This document shows positions 9,899 to 19,354 of a DNA stretch of 64,000 nucleotides, one piece after another. The notes under the pieces were generated by a model. It ran no database searches. It worked only from the letters and a program-made list of their open reading frames with translations, and had not been told where the DNA came from. The stretch covers positions 18,932 through 82,931 of the forward strand of contig SKVJ01000007.1 in the NCBI GenBank assembly GCA_007129495.1, in the 5' to 3' direction. How positions within the stretch are numbered: the stretch's first letter is position 1; each line of letters begins with the position of its first letter. A program made the translations under genes and the position numbers. This stretch comes from Dehalococcoidia bacterium. GTDB taxonomy: Bacteria; Chloroflexota; Dehalococcoidia; GIF9; AB-539-J10.

Positions 9899-10666
9899 AT
9901 GCTATCATCCAGTGCCACGGTTCCCTCGGAGAAAGATTGTCGCATGCTGGAACAACTGGTGGATGGCCTGAGGTCGCTCGGTTACGACATCACTTCCTCT
10001 CAACTGCAGATGTTCGAACTGTACAGAAGTGAACTCTTACGCTGGAATGAGTATTCGAATCTTACCGCCATCACAGACCCCGATCAGATTGAAACTCGGC
10101 ACTTTCTCGATTCGATCACACCGCTTCAATTACTCGATGCCCTCAACTCCTCGGATTACCGCCTGACAATTCTGGATGTGGGCTCCGGTGCTGGTTTTCC
10201 CGGAATCCCCTTGAAGCTGATCCTTCCCCACTCCCGCCTTGTCATGCTGGAAGCGACGGGCAAGAAGGTTGCGTTCCTCGTCCATTTGGTAGATCTGCTG
10301 CATCTGGATGACACCGAGGTGGTGCAGGAAAGGGCGGAGGTCCTTGCTCATTCCGCATCACACCGAGAGCATTATAGTCTGGTTGTCGCCCGTGCGGTCG
10401 CGCCTCTCCGCACACTGGCTGAGATTTGTCTTCCGTTCACCTCCCTCGGAGGACTTTTCGTCGCCTTCAAGAAAGGCGATATGACGCAGGAATTGTTCGA
10501 AGCGCGCAATGCAGTCAGCCGGCTTGGAGGAGGAGAGTCCCGCATCACCGAAGTACGTCTGCCCCAGTTGCCCGACCAGCGGTGCCTCGTTTCGATCACG
10601 AAGGCTTATCCGTCCCCCAATCGCTATCCTCGACGGATTGGCATCCCCTTCAAGCGTCCGCTGTAA
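9899..10666 (+). CDS. rsmG: 16S rRNA (guanine-527-N7)-methyltransferase
   Basis: This SAM-dependent methyltransferase (GidB) modifies G527 of 16S rRNA. The glycine-rich SAM motif appears as VGSGAGFPGIPLKL, with upstream WNEYSNLTAITDPDQI and downstream VVARAVAPLRTLAEI typical of RsmG. It is divergent from rel with a 65-base gap. ATG 9899 gives 255 aa; ATG 9944 (240 aa) is also possible, as the first 15 residues are not conserved and neither has a clear ribosome-binding site. Confidence 0.92.
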   Translation: MLSSSATVPSEKDCRMLEQLVDGLRSLGYDITSSQLQMFELYRSELLRWNEYSNLTAITDPDQIETRHFLDSITPLQLLDALNSSDYRLTILDVGSGAGFPGIPLKLILPHSRLVMLEATGKKVAFLVHLVDLLHLDDTEVVQERAEVLAHSASHREHYSLVVARAVAPLRTLAEICLPFTSLGGLFVAFKKGDMTQELFEARNAVSRLGGGESRITEVRLPQLPDQRCLVSITKAYPSPNRYPRRIGIPFKRPL

Positions 10667-10772
10667 GGCATTGATCGACACGTCCTTCGCCGCCGCGAGA
10701 AACCTCAACTTACATCTGAATACCGGTGGTAAATATGTTAGGATACGACCAGCCTGAACAAGGAGTTCACGT

Positions 10773-11537
10773 ATGTGCTCAGCGCCATTCTCTCTTGAGG
10801 GGAAGGTAGCTCTCATCACTGGCGGCAGCCGCGGTATCGGAAAAGAGACTGCCCTTACATTGGCAGGGGCTGGCGCGGACGTGGTGGTTGCGGATATCAC
10901 GTCCGAAGCTGAAGATGTCGCCGGGGAAGTGAGGGCGATGGGCCGCAAGGCACTGGCTGTAATTGTTGACGTAACGAACAGCAGGCAAGTCTACGAGTCT
11001 GTCGCAACCGCCCAAGGCAAGTTCGAAAGAATCGACATCCTGGTAAACAATGCGGGTACCCATCTGGTCGAGCGCTTCTCCGAGGGTAGAATGGAAGACT
11101 GGGACAGATGTATTCGAGTCAACCTGCTCGGTCACATTACATTCTGCCACGCGGTGATTGATGGCATGATCGGACGTCACTATGGCAAGATCGTGAATGT
11201 AGCTTCCGATGCGGGAAGAGTTGGCAGCCTGGGGCAGGCCGTGTACGGGGCAGCAAAGGGTGGCATAATCGCATTCACACGCAACCTGGCAGTCGAGTTG
11301 GCCCGCTACAAGATCAATGTCAATTGCGTGTCTCCCGGGCTCATTGATACCGACATGTGGAACTCGACACGCCATGACAAACCTAACCTGGCACACGCCT
11401 ATGAGAGTACGGTTCTGTGGAAGCGTCTGGGTGAACCGGAGGAGGTCGCCGCTGCAATCCGGTTCCTCGTCTCAGATGAAGCCGAGTACATAACAGGCCA
11501 GACTCTCAGCGTTAATGGTGGAGTGTTCATAGCATAG
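10773..11537 (+). CDS. Short-chain dehydrogenase/reductase, FabG-like
   Basis: This NAD(P)-dependent SDR of 254 aa has all classical motifs: TGGSRGIGK for the dinucleotide, NNAG, the catalytic Ser in VASDAG and the YGAAK Tyr/Lys pair. It ends with the usual SVNGG region. AAGGAG lies upstream of the ATG. It precedes a 3-hydroxyacyl-CoA dehydrogenase and thiolase-fold proteins, so a hydroxyacyl-CoA or alicyclic hydroxy-acid substrate is more likely than fatty-acid synthesis. The exact substrate cannot be read from sequence. Confidence 0.88.
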   Translation: MCSAPFSLEGKVALITGGSRGIGKETALTLAGAGADVVVADITSEAEDVAGEVRAMGRKALAVIVDVTNSRQVYESVATAQGKFERIDILVNNAGTHLVERFSEGRMEDWDRCIRVNLLGHITFCHAVIDGMIGRHYGKIVNVASDAGRVGSLGQAVYGAAKGGIIAFTRNLAVELARYKINVNCVSPGLIDTDMWNSTRHDKPNLAHAYESTVLWKRLGEPEEVAAAIRFLVSDEAEYITGQTLSVNGGVFIA

Positions 11538-11606
11538 GCCTCGAACGGAACACCACTGCAAACTGTGCGTTGCTGCTTGAATCAAGAGGTAGGAGGAACA
11601 AGTCGC

Positions 11607-12464
11607 ATGGACATCAAGAGCGTTGGAATAGTCGGCTGCGGCTTGATGGGTTCCGGTATCGCGGAGATATCAGCCCGTGCAGGTTATGACGTTGTGGTGA
11701 TGGAGGTAACCGACGAGCTTCTCAAGAAGGGGATGGCGAGAATTGATGCGTCAACCCAGAGGGCCGTGGACAGAGGCAAGGCGACTGCTGAGGACCGTTC
11801 CACGACTCTTTCCCGCATTACGGGATCGACTCGCTTGGAGGACCTCAGGGACTGCCAGCTTATCATCGAGGCCGTCCTTGAACAGATGGACGAGAAGAAG
11901 AGAGTGTTTGCCGCACTTGATGCCATCTGCCCTCCCGCGACCATCTTCGCAAGCAATACCTCCTCCCTCTCCATTACCGAGATTGCGGGAGCTACCAATC
12001 GGCCTGACAGAGTCCTCGGGCTCCATTTCTTCAGCCCTGTGCCGGTGATGAAGCTCCTCGAGGTAGTCCGCACAATTATGGCAAGCGACGAGGTCATCGC
12101 GGCAGGAGTTGCCTATGGCAAGGCGATAGGGAAGGAAACCGTGGTTTGTAAGGATGCCCCGGGATTCATCGTCAATCAGCTGTACCTTCCCTACACTCTC
12201 GTGGCCCTGCGCCAATGGGAGCGCGGCCTTGCCACGATGGAGGATATCGACAAGGCGATGACCCTAGGCCTCAACTACCCGATGGGGCCGTTCACTCTCA
12301 TGGACTTCGTGGGGCTCGATATCCACTACAACGCGTGCATGGCGATATATGAGGAGACGAAGGATCCCGCATACTTCCCTCCACCTGTATTGAAGAAGAT
12401 GCTTCAAGCCGGCCATCTGGGCCGCAAGACAGGCAAGGGGTTTTACGACTACAGCCAGAAATAG
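11607..12464 (+). CDS. 3-hydroxyacyl-CoA (3-hydroxybutyryl-CoA) dehydrogenase
   Basis: It oxidises 3-hydroxyacyl-CoA to 3-ketoacyl-CoA with NAD. The 285 aa contain the Rossmann motif GCGLMGSGIA (residues 10-19), the catalytic Ser/His segments NTSSLSI and GLHFFSPVPVM, DAPGFIVN, and a C-terminal domain ending LGRKTGKGFYDY. This is the single-domain length of PaaH/Hbd rather than FadB. ATG 11607 has AGGAGGA (11591-11597) 9 bases upstream; earlier in-frame codons lack a site. It is followed within 60 bases by the thiolase-fold genes, consistent with an acyl-CoA degradation operon. Confidence 0.92.
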   Translation: MDIKSVGIVGCGLMGSGIAEISARAGYDVVVMEVTDELLKKGMARIDASTQRAVDRGKATAEDRSTTLSRITGSTRLEDLRDCQLIIEAVLEQMDEKKRVFAALDAICPPATIFASNTSSLSITEIAGATNRPDRVLGLHFFSPVPVMKLLEVVRTIMASDEVIAAGVAYGKAIGKETVVCKDAPGFIVNQLYLPYTLVALRQWERGLATMEDIDKAMTLGLNYPMGPFTLMDFVGLDIHYNACMAIYEETKDPAYFPPPVLKKMLQAGHLGRKTGKGFYDYSQK

Positions 12465-12513
12465 AAGTCCGGCAAGCGATCATCTGAACCGGACGAATTA
12501 AGGAGTCAGTGAA

Positions 12514-13929
12514 ATGACAGGAATAGTCTCGTATGCAGCATATCTCCCGCTGTACCGCCTGAATCGCGCGGAGATCGGACGCGCCTGGGGAACCGGCGGC
12601 AAGGGAGAGAAGGCAGTAGCCAGCCACGATGAGGACAGTCTTACGATGGCCGTGTCCGCAGCACAGCAGTGCCTCCGTGGCATTGATATCGAGTCCGTCG
12701 ATGGTGTGTACTTCGCGTCCACCACCGCACCTTACAGAGAGAAACAGTCTGCGGCAACTATAGCCGCAGTACTCAATATGGCAGCCGACGTCTGCACCAT
12801 AGACTTCGGCGGGTCATTGAGGAGTGGCACCAATGCGCTAAGAGCTGCGATGGATGCGGTGAAGGGTGGCTCTCTCAAGAAGGTTCTGGTCCTCGCCGCT
12901 GACACCCGCCTCGGCCTGCCCAATGGTAGCAATGAGATGGCATATGGCGACGGTGCGGGTGCGCTGCTCATAGGTTCCGAAGATGTCGTGGCCTCAATCG
13001 ACTCGTTGTACACGATTGCGGATGAGATTATCGATGTGTTCAGATCGGATAGGGACCGCTACGTGCGCACATGGGAAGCCAGGTTCGTGCGTGACGACGG
13101 TCACGGCCGCGTCGTCCCACAGGCAGTGAAAACTGCGCTCGGGAAGGCTGGCCTCGCGGCGTCTGAACTCGCCAGGATTGTGATGTACTCGCCTGATCAG
13201 CGACAGCTTCAGGCTGTTACGAAGTCCATGAAGCTCGATCCTGCAGCAGTGCAGGACACCTTCTACAATCAATTTGGAGACACCGGGACGGCACAGGTGT
13301 TCATATCCCTGGCAGCTGCGCTGGAACAGGCGAGCAACGGTGACAAGCTGCTGGTGGCATCATATGGTAATGGAGCCGATGTACTGCTACTCAGCGCACA
13401 ATCCGGCATCGCTACCCACAAGCCGGCGCGCGGTATCGACTACTATTTGAACACCAAGCTCATACTCGCCACGTACGAGAAATACCTCCGCTGGCGCCAG
13501 ATTATCGAGACCGAGCCTGCCGCCACTGCTCCCATGGAGCAGCCCTCTCCAGTTGCACTATGGCGCGACAACAAGAGCGGACTGGATTTGCACGGAGTGA
13601 AGTGTCGCAAGTGCGGCACGGCCCAATATCCTGCCCAGCGTGTCTGTATGGAATGTGGATCGAAGGACGACTTTGACGACTACGCTTTTGTGGACAAACC
13701 AGCAATTCTTGCTACATTTAGCCATGACAGCCTGGGCGCCAGTGCCGATCCTCCTACGACGGTCGCAGCTGTCGATTTTGAAGGAGGCGGCAGGATCACC
13801 TGCGACATGACCGATCGCGATCCGGCCGAAATCAAGATCGGTATGCCGATAGAAATGGTCTTCCGGATCCTCAGGTACGTTGGAGGATTCTACACATACT
13901 GGTGGAAGGCGCGACCAAAGAGGGACTAG
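12514..13929 (+). CDS. HMG-CoA-synthase-like protein fused to a DUF35 OB/zinc-ribbon domain
   Basis: The first 320 residues have the thiolase-superfamily fold of archaeal-type HMG-CoA synthase (YLPLYRLNRAEI at the N-terminus, AYGDGAGALLIG in the middle). The C-terminal 110 residues are a DUF35 domain with a zinc ribbon formed by Cys 364, 367, 378 and 381. DUF35 proteins bridge thiolase and HMG-CoA synthase in archaeal acetoacetyl-CoA/HMG-CoA complexes, and a thiolase gene follows 27 bases downstream. The segment normally holding the nucleophilic Cys reads GGSLRSGT (residues 99-106), with Leu where Cys is expected. It may therefore be a non-condensing partner rather than a true synthase. Confidence 0.8.
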   Translation: MTGIVSYAAYLPLYRLNRAEIGRAWGTGGKGEKAVASHDEDSLTMAVSAAQQCLRGIDIESVDGVYFASTTAPYREKQSAATIAAVLNMAADVCTIDFGGSLRSGTNALRAAMDAVKGGSLKKVLVLAADTRLGLPNGSNEMAYGDGAGALLIGSEDVVASIDSLYTIADEIIDVFRSDRDRYVRTWEARFVRDDGHGRVVPQAVKTALGKAGLAASELARIVMYSPDQRQLQAVTKSMKLDPAAVQDTFYNQFGDTGTAQVFISLAAALEQASNGDKLLVASYGNGADVLLLSAQSGIATHKPARGIDYYLNTKLILATYEKYLRWRQIIETEPAATAPMEQPSPVALWRDNKSGLDLHGVKCRKCGTAQYPAQRVCMECGSKDDFDDYAFVDKPAILATFSHDSLGASADPPTTVAAVDFEGGGRITCDMTDRDPAEIKIGMPIEMVFRILRYVGGFYTYWWKARPKRD

Positions 13930-13956
13930 AGACATTATTCGAGAACGAGGTGAAAT

Positions 13957-15147
13957 ATGGACGGAATTAAGGACAAAGTTGCCATCATCGGAATGGGCTG
14001 CTCCAAGTTCGGAGAGAACTGGGAGAAGAGCGCCGATGACATGATAATCGATGCAGTGTACGAAGCATACGAGGATGCAGGCGTTGAGTCGAAGGACATT
14101 GAAGCGGCCTGGCTCGGAACCTACGTAACCGAATGGACGGGACAGATGCTGTCACGGGCGCTCAAGTTGGATTATGTACCGGTGACGAGGGTCGAGAACG
14201 CGTGTGCCACCGGATCCGATGCACTAAGAAACGCATGCTACGCAGTCGCATCCGGAGCGTGTGATATCGCGCTCGCGGTTGGTGTCGAGAAGCTGAAGGA
14301 TTCAGGGTACAGCGGACTTCCGGACTTTGAACTTCACAGGAGACAGCTCAACACCTACCGAAGCCGTACGTTCAGCCCTCCGGGCCATTTCGCCATGATG
14401 GCGACGAAATACTTCGACCAATATGGTCTCGGTCCCGAAGAGGGCAAGCGAATCATCGGTGAGATTGCAGTCAAGAACCATTATAACGGAGCTCTCTCCC
14501 CCAAGGCCCATTTCCAGTCGGAGACGACGCTCGAGAAAGTCCTTGCCGCACCCATGGTTGCATGGCCTCTCGGACTGTTCGACTGCTGTGGCGTGAGCGA
14601 CGGTGCCGCCGCTGCCATTGTGACTCGTGCCGATCTGGCCAGCAAGTTCCGCCCCGATCCCATCTATATCAAGGCGCTTCAGATCGCGGTTGGCCCCTAC
14701 GAAGGCTACATGAGTCCGAAGTACGATTGGGTTCATGTTGAGGAAACGGTCCGTGCCGCTGATAGAGCATACGCCGAAGCAGGGGTGAAGAATCCTCGTG
14801 AAGAGATAAGCATGGCAGAGGTGCATGATTGCTTCACGATTACCGAACTCGTCATCATGGAGGACCTGAAGTTCAGTGAACGAGGAAAGGCAGCTGACGA
14901 CGTGCAGAGTGGCTTCTTCCATTTGGATGGCGGACTCCCGATCAATACGGACGGAGGCCTCAAGTGCTTCGGCCATCCCATCGGAGCCAGCGGTCTGCGC
15001 ATGATGTACGAGGTGTACAAGCAATTGCAGCAGAAGGCCGACAAGAGACAGATCAAAGACCCACGACTTGGTCTTACTCATAACCTTGGTGGCACACCCG
15101 CTACATGCAGTGTGAGCGTCATTATCGCGGGCAACGAAAAGGGTTAG
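13957..15147 (+). CDS. Thiolase (acetyl-CoA acetyltransferase family, SCP2-like)
   Basis: This 396-aa thiolase cleaves or forms 3-ketoacyl-CoA. The catalytic Cys is residue 83 in ENACATGSDAL, and the C-terminal CFGHPIGASG motif supplies the catalytic His; HNLGGTPATCSV follows. It belongs to the SCP2/archaeal thiolase branch that typically works together with a DUF35-containing partner, which here is fused to the preceding gene. It closes the SDR-HBDH-HMGCS-like-thiolase unit and is followed by a hairpin. Confidence 0.87.
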   Translation: MDGIKDKVAIIGMGCSKFGENWEKSADDMIIDAVYEAYEDAGVESKDIEAAWLGTYVTEWTGQMLSRALKLDYVPVTRVENACATGSDALRNACYAVASGACDIALAVGVEKLKDSGYSGLPDFELHRRQLNTYRSRTFSPPGHFAMMATKYFDQYGLGPEEGKRIIGEIAVKNHYNGALSPKAHFQSETTLEKVLAAPMVAWPLGLFDCCGVSDGAAAAIVTRADLASKFRPDPIYIKALQIAVGPYEGYMSPKYDWVHVEETVRAADRAYAEAGVKNPREEISMAEVHDCFTITELVIMEDLKFSERGKAADDVQSGFFHLDGGLPINTDGGLKCFGHPIGASGLRMMYEVYKQLQQKADKRQIKDPRLGLTHNLGGTPATCSVSVIIAGNEKG

Positions 15148-15208
15148 AGATTCGTTTCCGCCTGTCGCCATTGCGACCGGATGGAGAAGTATTGTTCGCT
15201 TGAGCGGT

Positions 15209-15238
15209 GGGAAGCCATCGAAACTCGATGGCTTTCCC
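15209..15238 (+). terminator. Hairpin terminator after the thiolase operon
   Basis: The arms 15209-15221 and 15225-15238 pair over about 12 bp with one bulged T and an AAC loop. A short GTTTGG tract follows. The position, 60 bases after the thiolase stop and before the pdxS promoter, fits termination. Confidence 0.6.
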
Positions 15239-15258
15239 GTTTGGTGTCGCCGATACCT

Positions 15259-15287
15259 TTGCGTCGTAGCAGAACCTGACTTATAAT
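15259..15287 (+). promoter_or_regulatory. pdxS promoter, predicted leaderless start
   Basis: TTGCGT (15259-15264) and a perfect TATAAT (15282-15287) are 17 bases apart. The expected first base of the transcript is 15294, which is the A of the pdxS ATG. No ribosome-binding site precedes that ATG. Confidence 0.75.
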
Positions 15288-15293
15288 ATCGTT

Positions 15294-16175
15294 ATGGAGA
15301 AGAGCACTTTCCGTACCAAGAGCGGCCTTGCCCAATCTCTCAAGGGTGGGGTGATAATGGATGTCGTGACTCCGGATCAGGCACGCGTCGCAGAAGATGC
15401 AGGCGCCTGCGCGGTAATGGCACTGGAACGGGTGCCAGCCGACATCCGGGCTGCTGGTGGTGTTGCCCGAATGGCAGAACCTTCCGTCATCAGTGCTATC
15501 ATGGAGGCGGTAAGTATACCTGTCATGGCGAAGTGCCGGATCGGACACTTCGTGGAAGCACAGGTGCTTCAGGCCTTGGGCGTCGACTTTCTGGATGAAT
15601 CTGAGGTTCTCACTCCCGCCGACGAAAGCTTCCACGTGTGGAAGCATGATTTCGAAGTGCCGTTCGTATGCGGATGCCGCGACCTTGGTGAGGCTCTCAG
15701 GAGAATCGCCGAGGGTGCCGCTATGATACGTACCAAGGGCGAGGCTGGCACAGGCAATATTGTTGAAGCGGTTCGTCATATGCGAGCCGTTCAGGACGGT
15801 ATTCGAAGGGTCACATCGCTTCCCAAGGAAGAATTGGTTTCGGAGGCGAAGCTTATCGGTGCTCCTCTTCAACTCCTGATCGATCTGCAGGAAACCGGCA
15901 CCTTGCCGGTCGTCAATTTTGCCGCCGGTGGTGTGGCAACGCCGGCTGATGCGGCCCTTATGATGCAACTGGGTGCCGAGGGAGTTTTCGTCGGCTCTGG
16001 CATCTTCAAGTCAGGCAATCCTCCGGCCAGAGCCAAGGCGATTGTTGAGGCGGTAACTCACTATCGCGATCCTGAAATACTCGCTCGAGTGTCTCGAGGA
16101 CTGGGAGAGGCCATGCCTGGGCTTGAGATTACGGGCATTCCTCAACAGCAACTCCTCTCCTCGAGAGGCTGGTAG
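15294..16175 (+). CDS. pdxS: Pyridoxal 5'-phosphate synthase, PdxS subunit
   Basis: This synthase subunit builds PLP from ribose 5-phosphate, glyceraldehyde 3-phosphate and ammonia. The 293-aa TIM barrel has the two substrate lysines at residues 80 (VMAKCRIGH) and 148 ([10 protein letters not shown]), and the phosphate-binding [11 protein letters not shown]. The glutaminase partner PdxT is normally adjacent but is not found in this window. The mRNA appears leaderless. It leads a same-strand run of pdxS, Ycf45-like, tmk, mnmA, rnhB and yraN. Confidence 0.96.
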   Translation: MEKSTFRTKSGLAQSLKGGVIMDVVTPDQARVAEDAGACAVMALERVPADIRAAGGVARMAEPSVISAIMEAVSIPVMAKCRIGHFVEAQVLQALGVDFLDESEVLTPADESFHVWKHDFEVPFVCGCRDLGEALRRIAEGAAMIRTKGEAGTGNIVEAVRHMRAVQDGIRRVTSLPKEELVSEAKLIGAPLQLLIDLQETGTLPVVNFAAGGVATPADAALMMQLGAEGVFVGSGIFKSGNPPARAKAIVEAVTHYRDPEILARVSRGLGEAMPGLEITGIPQQQLLSSRGW

Positions 16176-16183
16176 GAAGCTAT

Positions 16184-17617
16184 TTGCGACAGATAGTGGC
16201 CGATAATCTGGATGCTCTACTGGAAGTTCTCCCCCCTCACGTCCGCGAACCTCTGCGGGAACAGATGCAGTTCACAGAGCTCCTTGAGGTAGTCATTGAT
16301 CTCGGATCCCCTCCCGAGGCCCGGTTTCCTCACGGGGAGAGCGCCATAGTCAGCAAAGAGGTCGACCAGGCTGATATAGCCTACGTCGTCTCTCGGGTTG
16401 GCGAGTTTACATCTGACAACAGGGCAGGCATCGAGCGCACACTCCACCGGATTTCGGCGATGAGAAATCGCCAGGGCAGGATTATTGGACTGACCTGCCG
16501 AGTTGGTCGCGCCGTGTTCGGCATGGTGGACATGATTTCGGATCTCATCGAATCCGGCCAGAGCATCCTCTTACTGGGACGTCCCGGCGTCGGCAAGACC
16601 ACCATGCTCCGCGAGGCGGCACGAGTTCTGGCCGACACCTCACGAAAGCGCGTCATTGTCATAGACACCTCCAATGAGATAGCTGGAGACGGAGATATCC
16701 CACACCCGGCGATAGGCCACGCTCGAAGAATGCAGGTGCCTACTCCCGAACAGCAGCATGCCGTGATGATTGAGGCAGTCGAGAACCACATGCCTGAGGT
16801 CATCGTCATAGACGAGATCGGAACCGAACTTGAAGCTCAGGCCGTCCGCACCATTGCCGAACGAGGAGTGCAGCTCATCGGAACTGCCCACGGCAACAAT
16901 CTCGAGAATCTGGTACTGAACCCCACACTGTCCGACCTTGTGGGAGGCACACAGTCGGTGACCCTTGGCGACGAGGAGGCACGCAGACGACAGACCCAGA
17001 AATCCATACTGGAGCGCAAAGCTCCCCCAACATTCGATGTGGTAGTCGAAATACTGGACTTCTACCGCGTCTCTGTCCATGCTGACGTACAGGAGGCAGT
17101 CGACGGATTGCTCACGGGGCGCCTCATTCCCACAGAGTTGCGGTGGGTGGACAGCAATGACGAAATACGCAAGGAAATGGTCCTGTCTGCGCAGACCGGG
17201 ACCGAGACGGGTCTACGGCCTGAAGTCGAACATCCGGAATTCACGAGGGAGAAGGTTGTCAAAGTATACCCGTTTGGGGTCAACCGGACCCGTCTTGAGG
17301 GCGTCGCCAAGAGAGAGCGGTTGAATGTTCAGATCGTCAGCGATCTTGAATCGTCCGACCTGTTACTGACCACCAGGTCCCACTACAGGCGTAAGCCACA
17401 GCATGTTCGCGACGCCGAGAACGCTGGCATTCCCATCTATGCCCTGAAGAGCAATGATGTACAACAGTTGCTCCAGTGGTTGCACACTATAGCACCCGGG
17501 ATCTCCCGATCCAGCTACGTACACCAGATGCAGGACCTTCTCGACGAGCGAGGAGGCGGACGCAAGAAGAGCGTGAGAAAGCGTTCGCACTCGGGCAGCT
17601 CCCGGCGGGGTATCTAG
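16184..17617 (+). CDS. Ycf45/SpoIIIAA-like AAA ATPase with nucleic-acid-binding C-terminus
   Basis: The 477-aa protein of the Ycf45 family resembles stage III sporulation protein AA in its ATPase core. Walker A is LGRPGVGKTT at residues 131-140 and Walker B is VIVIDEIG near residue 208. The C-terminal third contains the family region FTREKVVKVYPFGVNRTRLE and a basic tail rich in Lys, Arg and Ser. Family members are predicted single-stranded nucleic-acid-binding ATPases of unknown cellular role. The start is TTG 16184, with TAGGAAG overlapping the pdxS stop. It ends four bases before tmk. Confidence 0.8.
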   Translation: MRQIVADNLDALLEVLPPHVREPLREQMQFTELLEVVIDLGSPPEARFPHGESAIVSKEVDQADIAYVVSRVGEFTSDNRAGIERTLHRISAMRNRQGRIIGLTCRVGRAVFGMVDMISDLIESGQSILLLGRPGVGKTTMLREAARVLADTSRKRVIVIDTSNEIAGDGDIPHPAIGHARRMQVPTPEQQHAVMIEAVENHMPEVIVIDEIGTELEAQAVRTIAERGVQLIGTAHGNNLENLVLNPTLSDLVGGTQSVTLGDEEARRRQTQKSILERKAPPTFDVVVEILDFYRVSVHADVQEAVDGLLTGRLIPTELRWVDSNDEIRKEMVLSAQTGTETGLRPEVEHPEFTREKVVKVYPFGVNRTRLEGVAKRERLNVQIVSDLESSDLLLTTRSHYRRKPQHVRDAENAGIPIYALKSNDVQQLLQWLHTIAPGISRSSYVHQMQDLLDERGGGRKKSVRKRSHSGSSRRGI

Positions 17618-17620
17618 CTT

Positions 17621-18262
17621 ATGAGCTTCTTCATCTCGTTCGAGGGCTGCGAGGGTTGTGGCAAGAGCACTCAGGCGAAGCTTCTGGCTGAGAACCTCCA
17701 ACTGCTCGGCTATAGCACATGTCTTACACACGAACCAGGCGGCACCCCCCTCGGAGAAGAGCTGCGCCGCTGCCTGAAAAGAGCACGCGAAGGCGCCATA
17801 GCTCCTGAGGCCGAACTCTTACTTTTTGCAGCGGCAAGAGCGCAGCTCACGCTTGATGTGATTCTGCCGGCGCTCGAGGAAGATCGGATTGTTATCTGTG
17901 ATCGCTACTCCGATTCCACTGTTGCATATCAGGGTTATGGACGCGGACTGGACCTTGATACTGTTTCTACCGTAAATCTCACTGCCACGAGAGGACTGTC
18001 TCCCGATCTTGTAGTGCTCCTCGATATGGATCCTTCACGTGCACTGGCGCGGAAAAGGCTGCCTCGCGACAGATTTGAACACGAAGGTTTGGAATTCCAC
18101 GAGCGGGTCAGAAAAGGCTATCTCAAACTGGCGCAGGCAGAACCCGCACGATGGTTTGTGCTTGATGCCACCAATCCTCCGTCCATTTCCGCTCAAAGCG
18201 TGTATGAAAGAGTCGCTACTTCACTGGACAAGTCCACGGTGTCACACGACCTTCCAGCCTAG
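17621..18262 (+). CDS. tmk: Thymidylate kinase
   Basis: It phosphorylates dTMP to dTDP. The P-loop FEGCEGCGKST spans residues 7-17 and is unusual in carrying two Cys. The dTMP-binding DRYSDSTVAYQGYGRGLD and a LID region LPRDRFE are present, and the 213 aa are normal for the family. It begins four bases after the Ycf45-like gene and is presumably coupled to it. Confidence 0.95.
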   Translation: MSFFISFEGCEGCGKSTQAKLLAENLQLLGYSTCLTHEPGGTPLGEELRRCLKRAREGAIAPEAELLLFAAARAQLTLDVILPALEEDRIVICDRYSDSTVAYQGYGRGLDLDTVSTVNLTATRGLSPDLVVLLDMDPSRALARKRLPRDRFEHEGLEFHERVRKGYLKLAQAEPARWFVLDATNPPSISAQSVYERVATSLDKSTVSHDLPA

Positions 18263-18301
18263 GTTGTTTCCACGAGCTACCTGGTTCTTGGACCGATTAC
18301 C

Positions 18302-19354
18302 ATGACACAGCGCTTAGGAGTCGCACTCAGCGGAGGAGTTGATTCGGCCTTCACCGCATCCCTGCTGCTGTCCGGTGGATATAGCGTCTTCGGGTTGCAT
18401 CTCTTGATGGCTCGTACTCCCGAAGCACGACTGAAGGAAGAGCACGCTCGAAACATCGCCTCCCGCCTGAACATCGATCTCCAGGTGCTCGACATAGTGG
18501 ATGCTTTTTCATCCCGGGTCGTCAGCCCCTTTTGCCAGGAGTATGCAGCAGGCAGGACCCCCAACCCGTGCATCACCTGCAACAGGGACATTAAGTTCGG
18601 CCTGCTCCTTCGCATGGCTCTCGACAGGGGTGCGGACAAACTGGCCACTGGTCACTATTCAAGGATTGCAGAACAGCCACACGGTCCTGTGCTGCAGAGA
18701 GCACTCGATGCAAGGGCCGATCAGTCCTACTTCCTTTATTCCATTGAGCGTTCAGCACTTTCGCATGTAGCAATGCCTCTCGGGACAATGTTGCGCACCG
18801 AAGTCCGATTTCTGGCATCCCAACAAGGATTCGTCCTCGGTCGTTCGAGCCAGGACATCTGCTTCATCGGCAGCCAAGGCTACCGCTCCTTTCTCGCAAA
18901 GCATGTAGCTGCCGCGGCGGGTGACATCGTCGATATTGAAGGGCGTGTCCTGGGTCGTCATCCGGGCTTGCACTTCTTCACAATCGGACAGAGACACGGC
19001 CTAGGAGTCGCACTCGGCACACCGGCATATGTCGTTTACCTCGATGCGCATCGCAACAGATTGGTTGTTGGGGAGGAGCATCATCTCATGAGAGACACCG
19101 CAACGCTACACCAGGTTACCTGGCTGGTCAGGCCGGAAAGCCGCGAATTGCTGCTTCAGGCACGCACGCGGTACCGTGCTCGAACCTCGGCAGCACTTGT
19201 GTCCCTTACAGGGGACGTGGCAACGGTGCACTTTCAGGTCCCACAGAAAGCAGTTGCTCCCGGGCAATCAGTCGTCTTCTATGATAAGGACACAGTTGTT
19301 GGAGGTGGAATCGTGGCCAAGACCCATGCGAGAGCGCGTGATGCAGAATCATAG
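18302..19354 (+). CDS. mnmA: tRNA-uridine 2-sulfurtransferase MnmA
   Basis: It thiolates U34 at the wobble position of tRNA-Lys, -Glu and -Gln. The 350 aa carry the PP-loop SGGVDS (residues 10-15) and the catalytic cysteine pair at residue 90 (NPCITCN) and residue 187 (SQDICFIG). The C-terminal beta-barrel domain is complete. Its last codons overlap the start of rnhB. No upstream ribosome-binding site is obvious. Confidence 0.95.
   Translation: MTQRLGVALSGGVDSAFTASLLLSGGYSVFGLHLLMARTPEARLKEEHARNIASRLNIDLQVLDIVDAFSSRVVSPFCQEYAAGRTPNPCITCNRDIKFGLLLRMALDRGADKLATGHYSRIAEQPHGPVLQRALDARADQSYFLYSIERSALSHVAMPLGTMLRTEVRFLASQQGFVLGRSSQDICFIGSQGYRSFLAKHVAAAAGDIVDIEGRVLGRHPGLHFFTIGQRHGLGVALGTPAYVVYLDAHRNRLVVGEEHHLMRDTATLHQVTWLVRPESRELLLQARTRYRARTSAALVSLTGDVATVHFQVPQKAVAPGQSVVFYDKDTVVGGGIVAKTHARARDAES

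Noticed and set aside
14302..15171. 289-codon minus-strand frame opposite the thiolase gene
   Set aside because: It is antisense to a thiolase with intact catalytic residues and has no ribosome-binding site or family motif.
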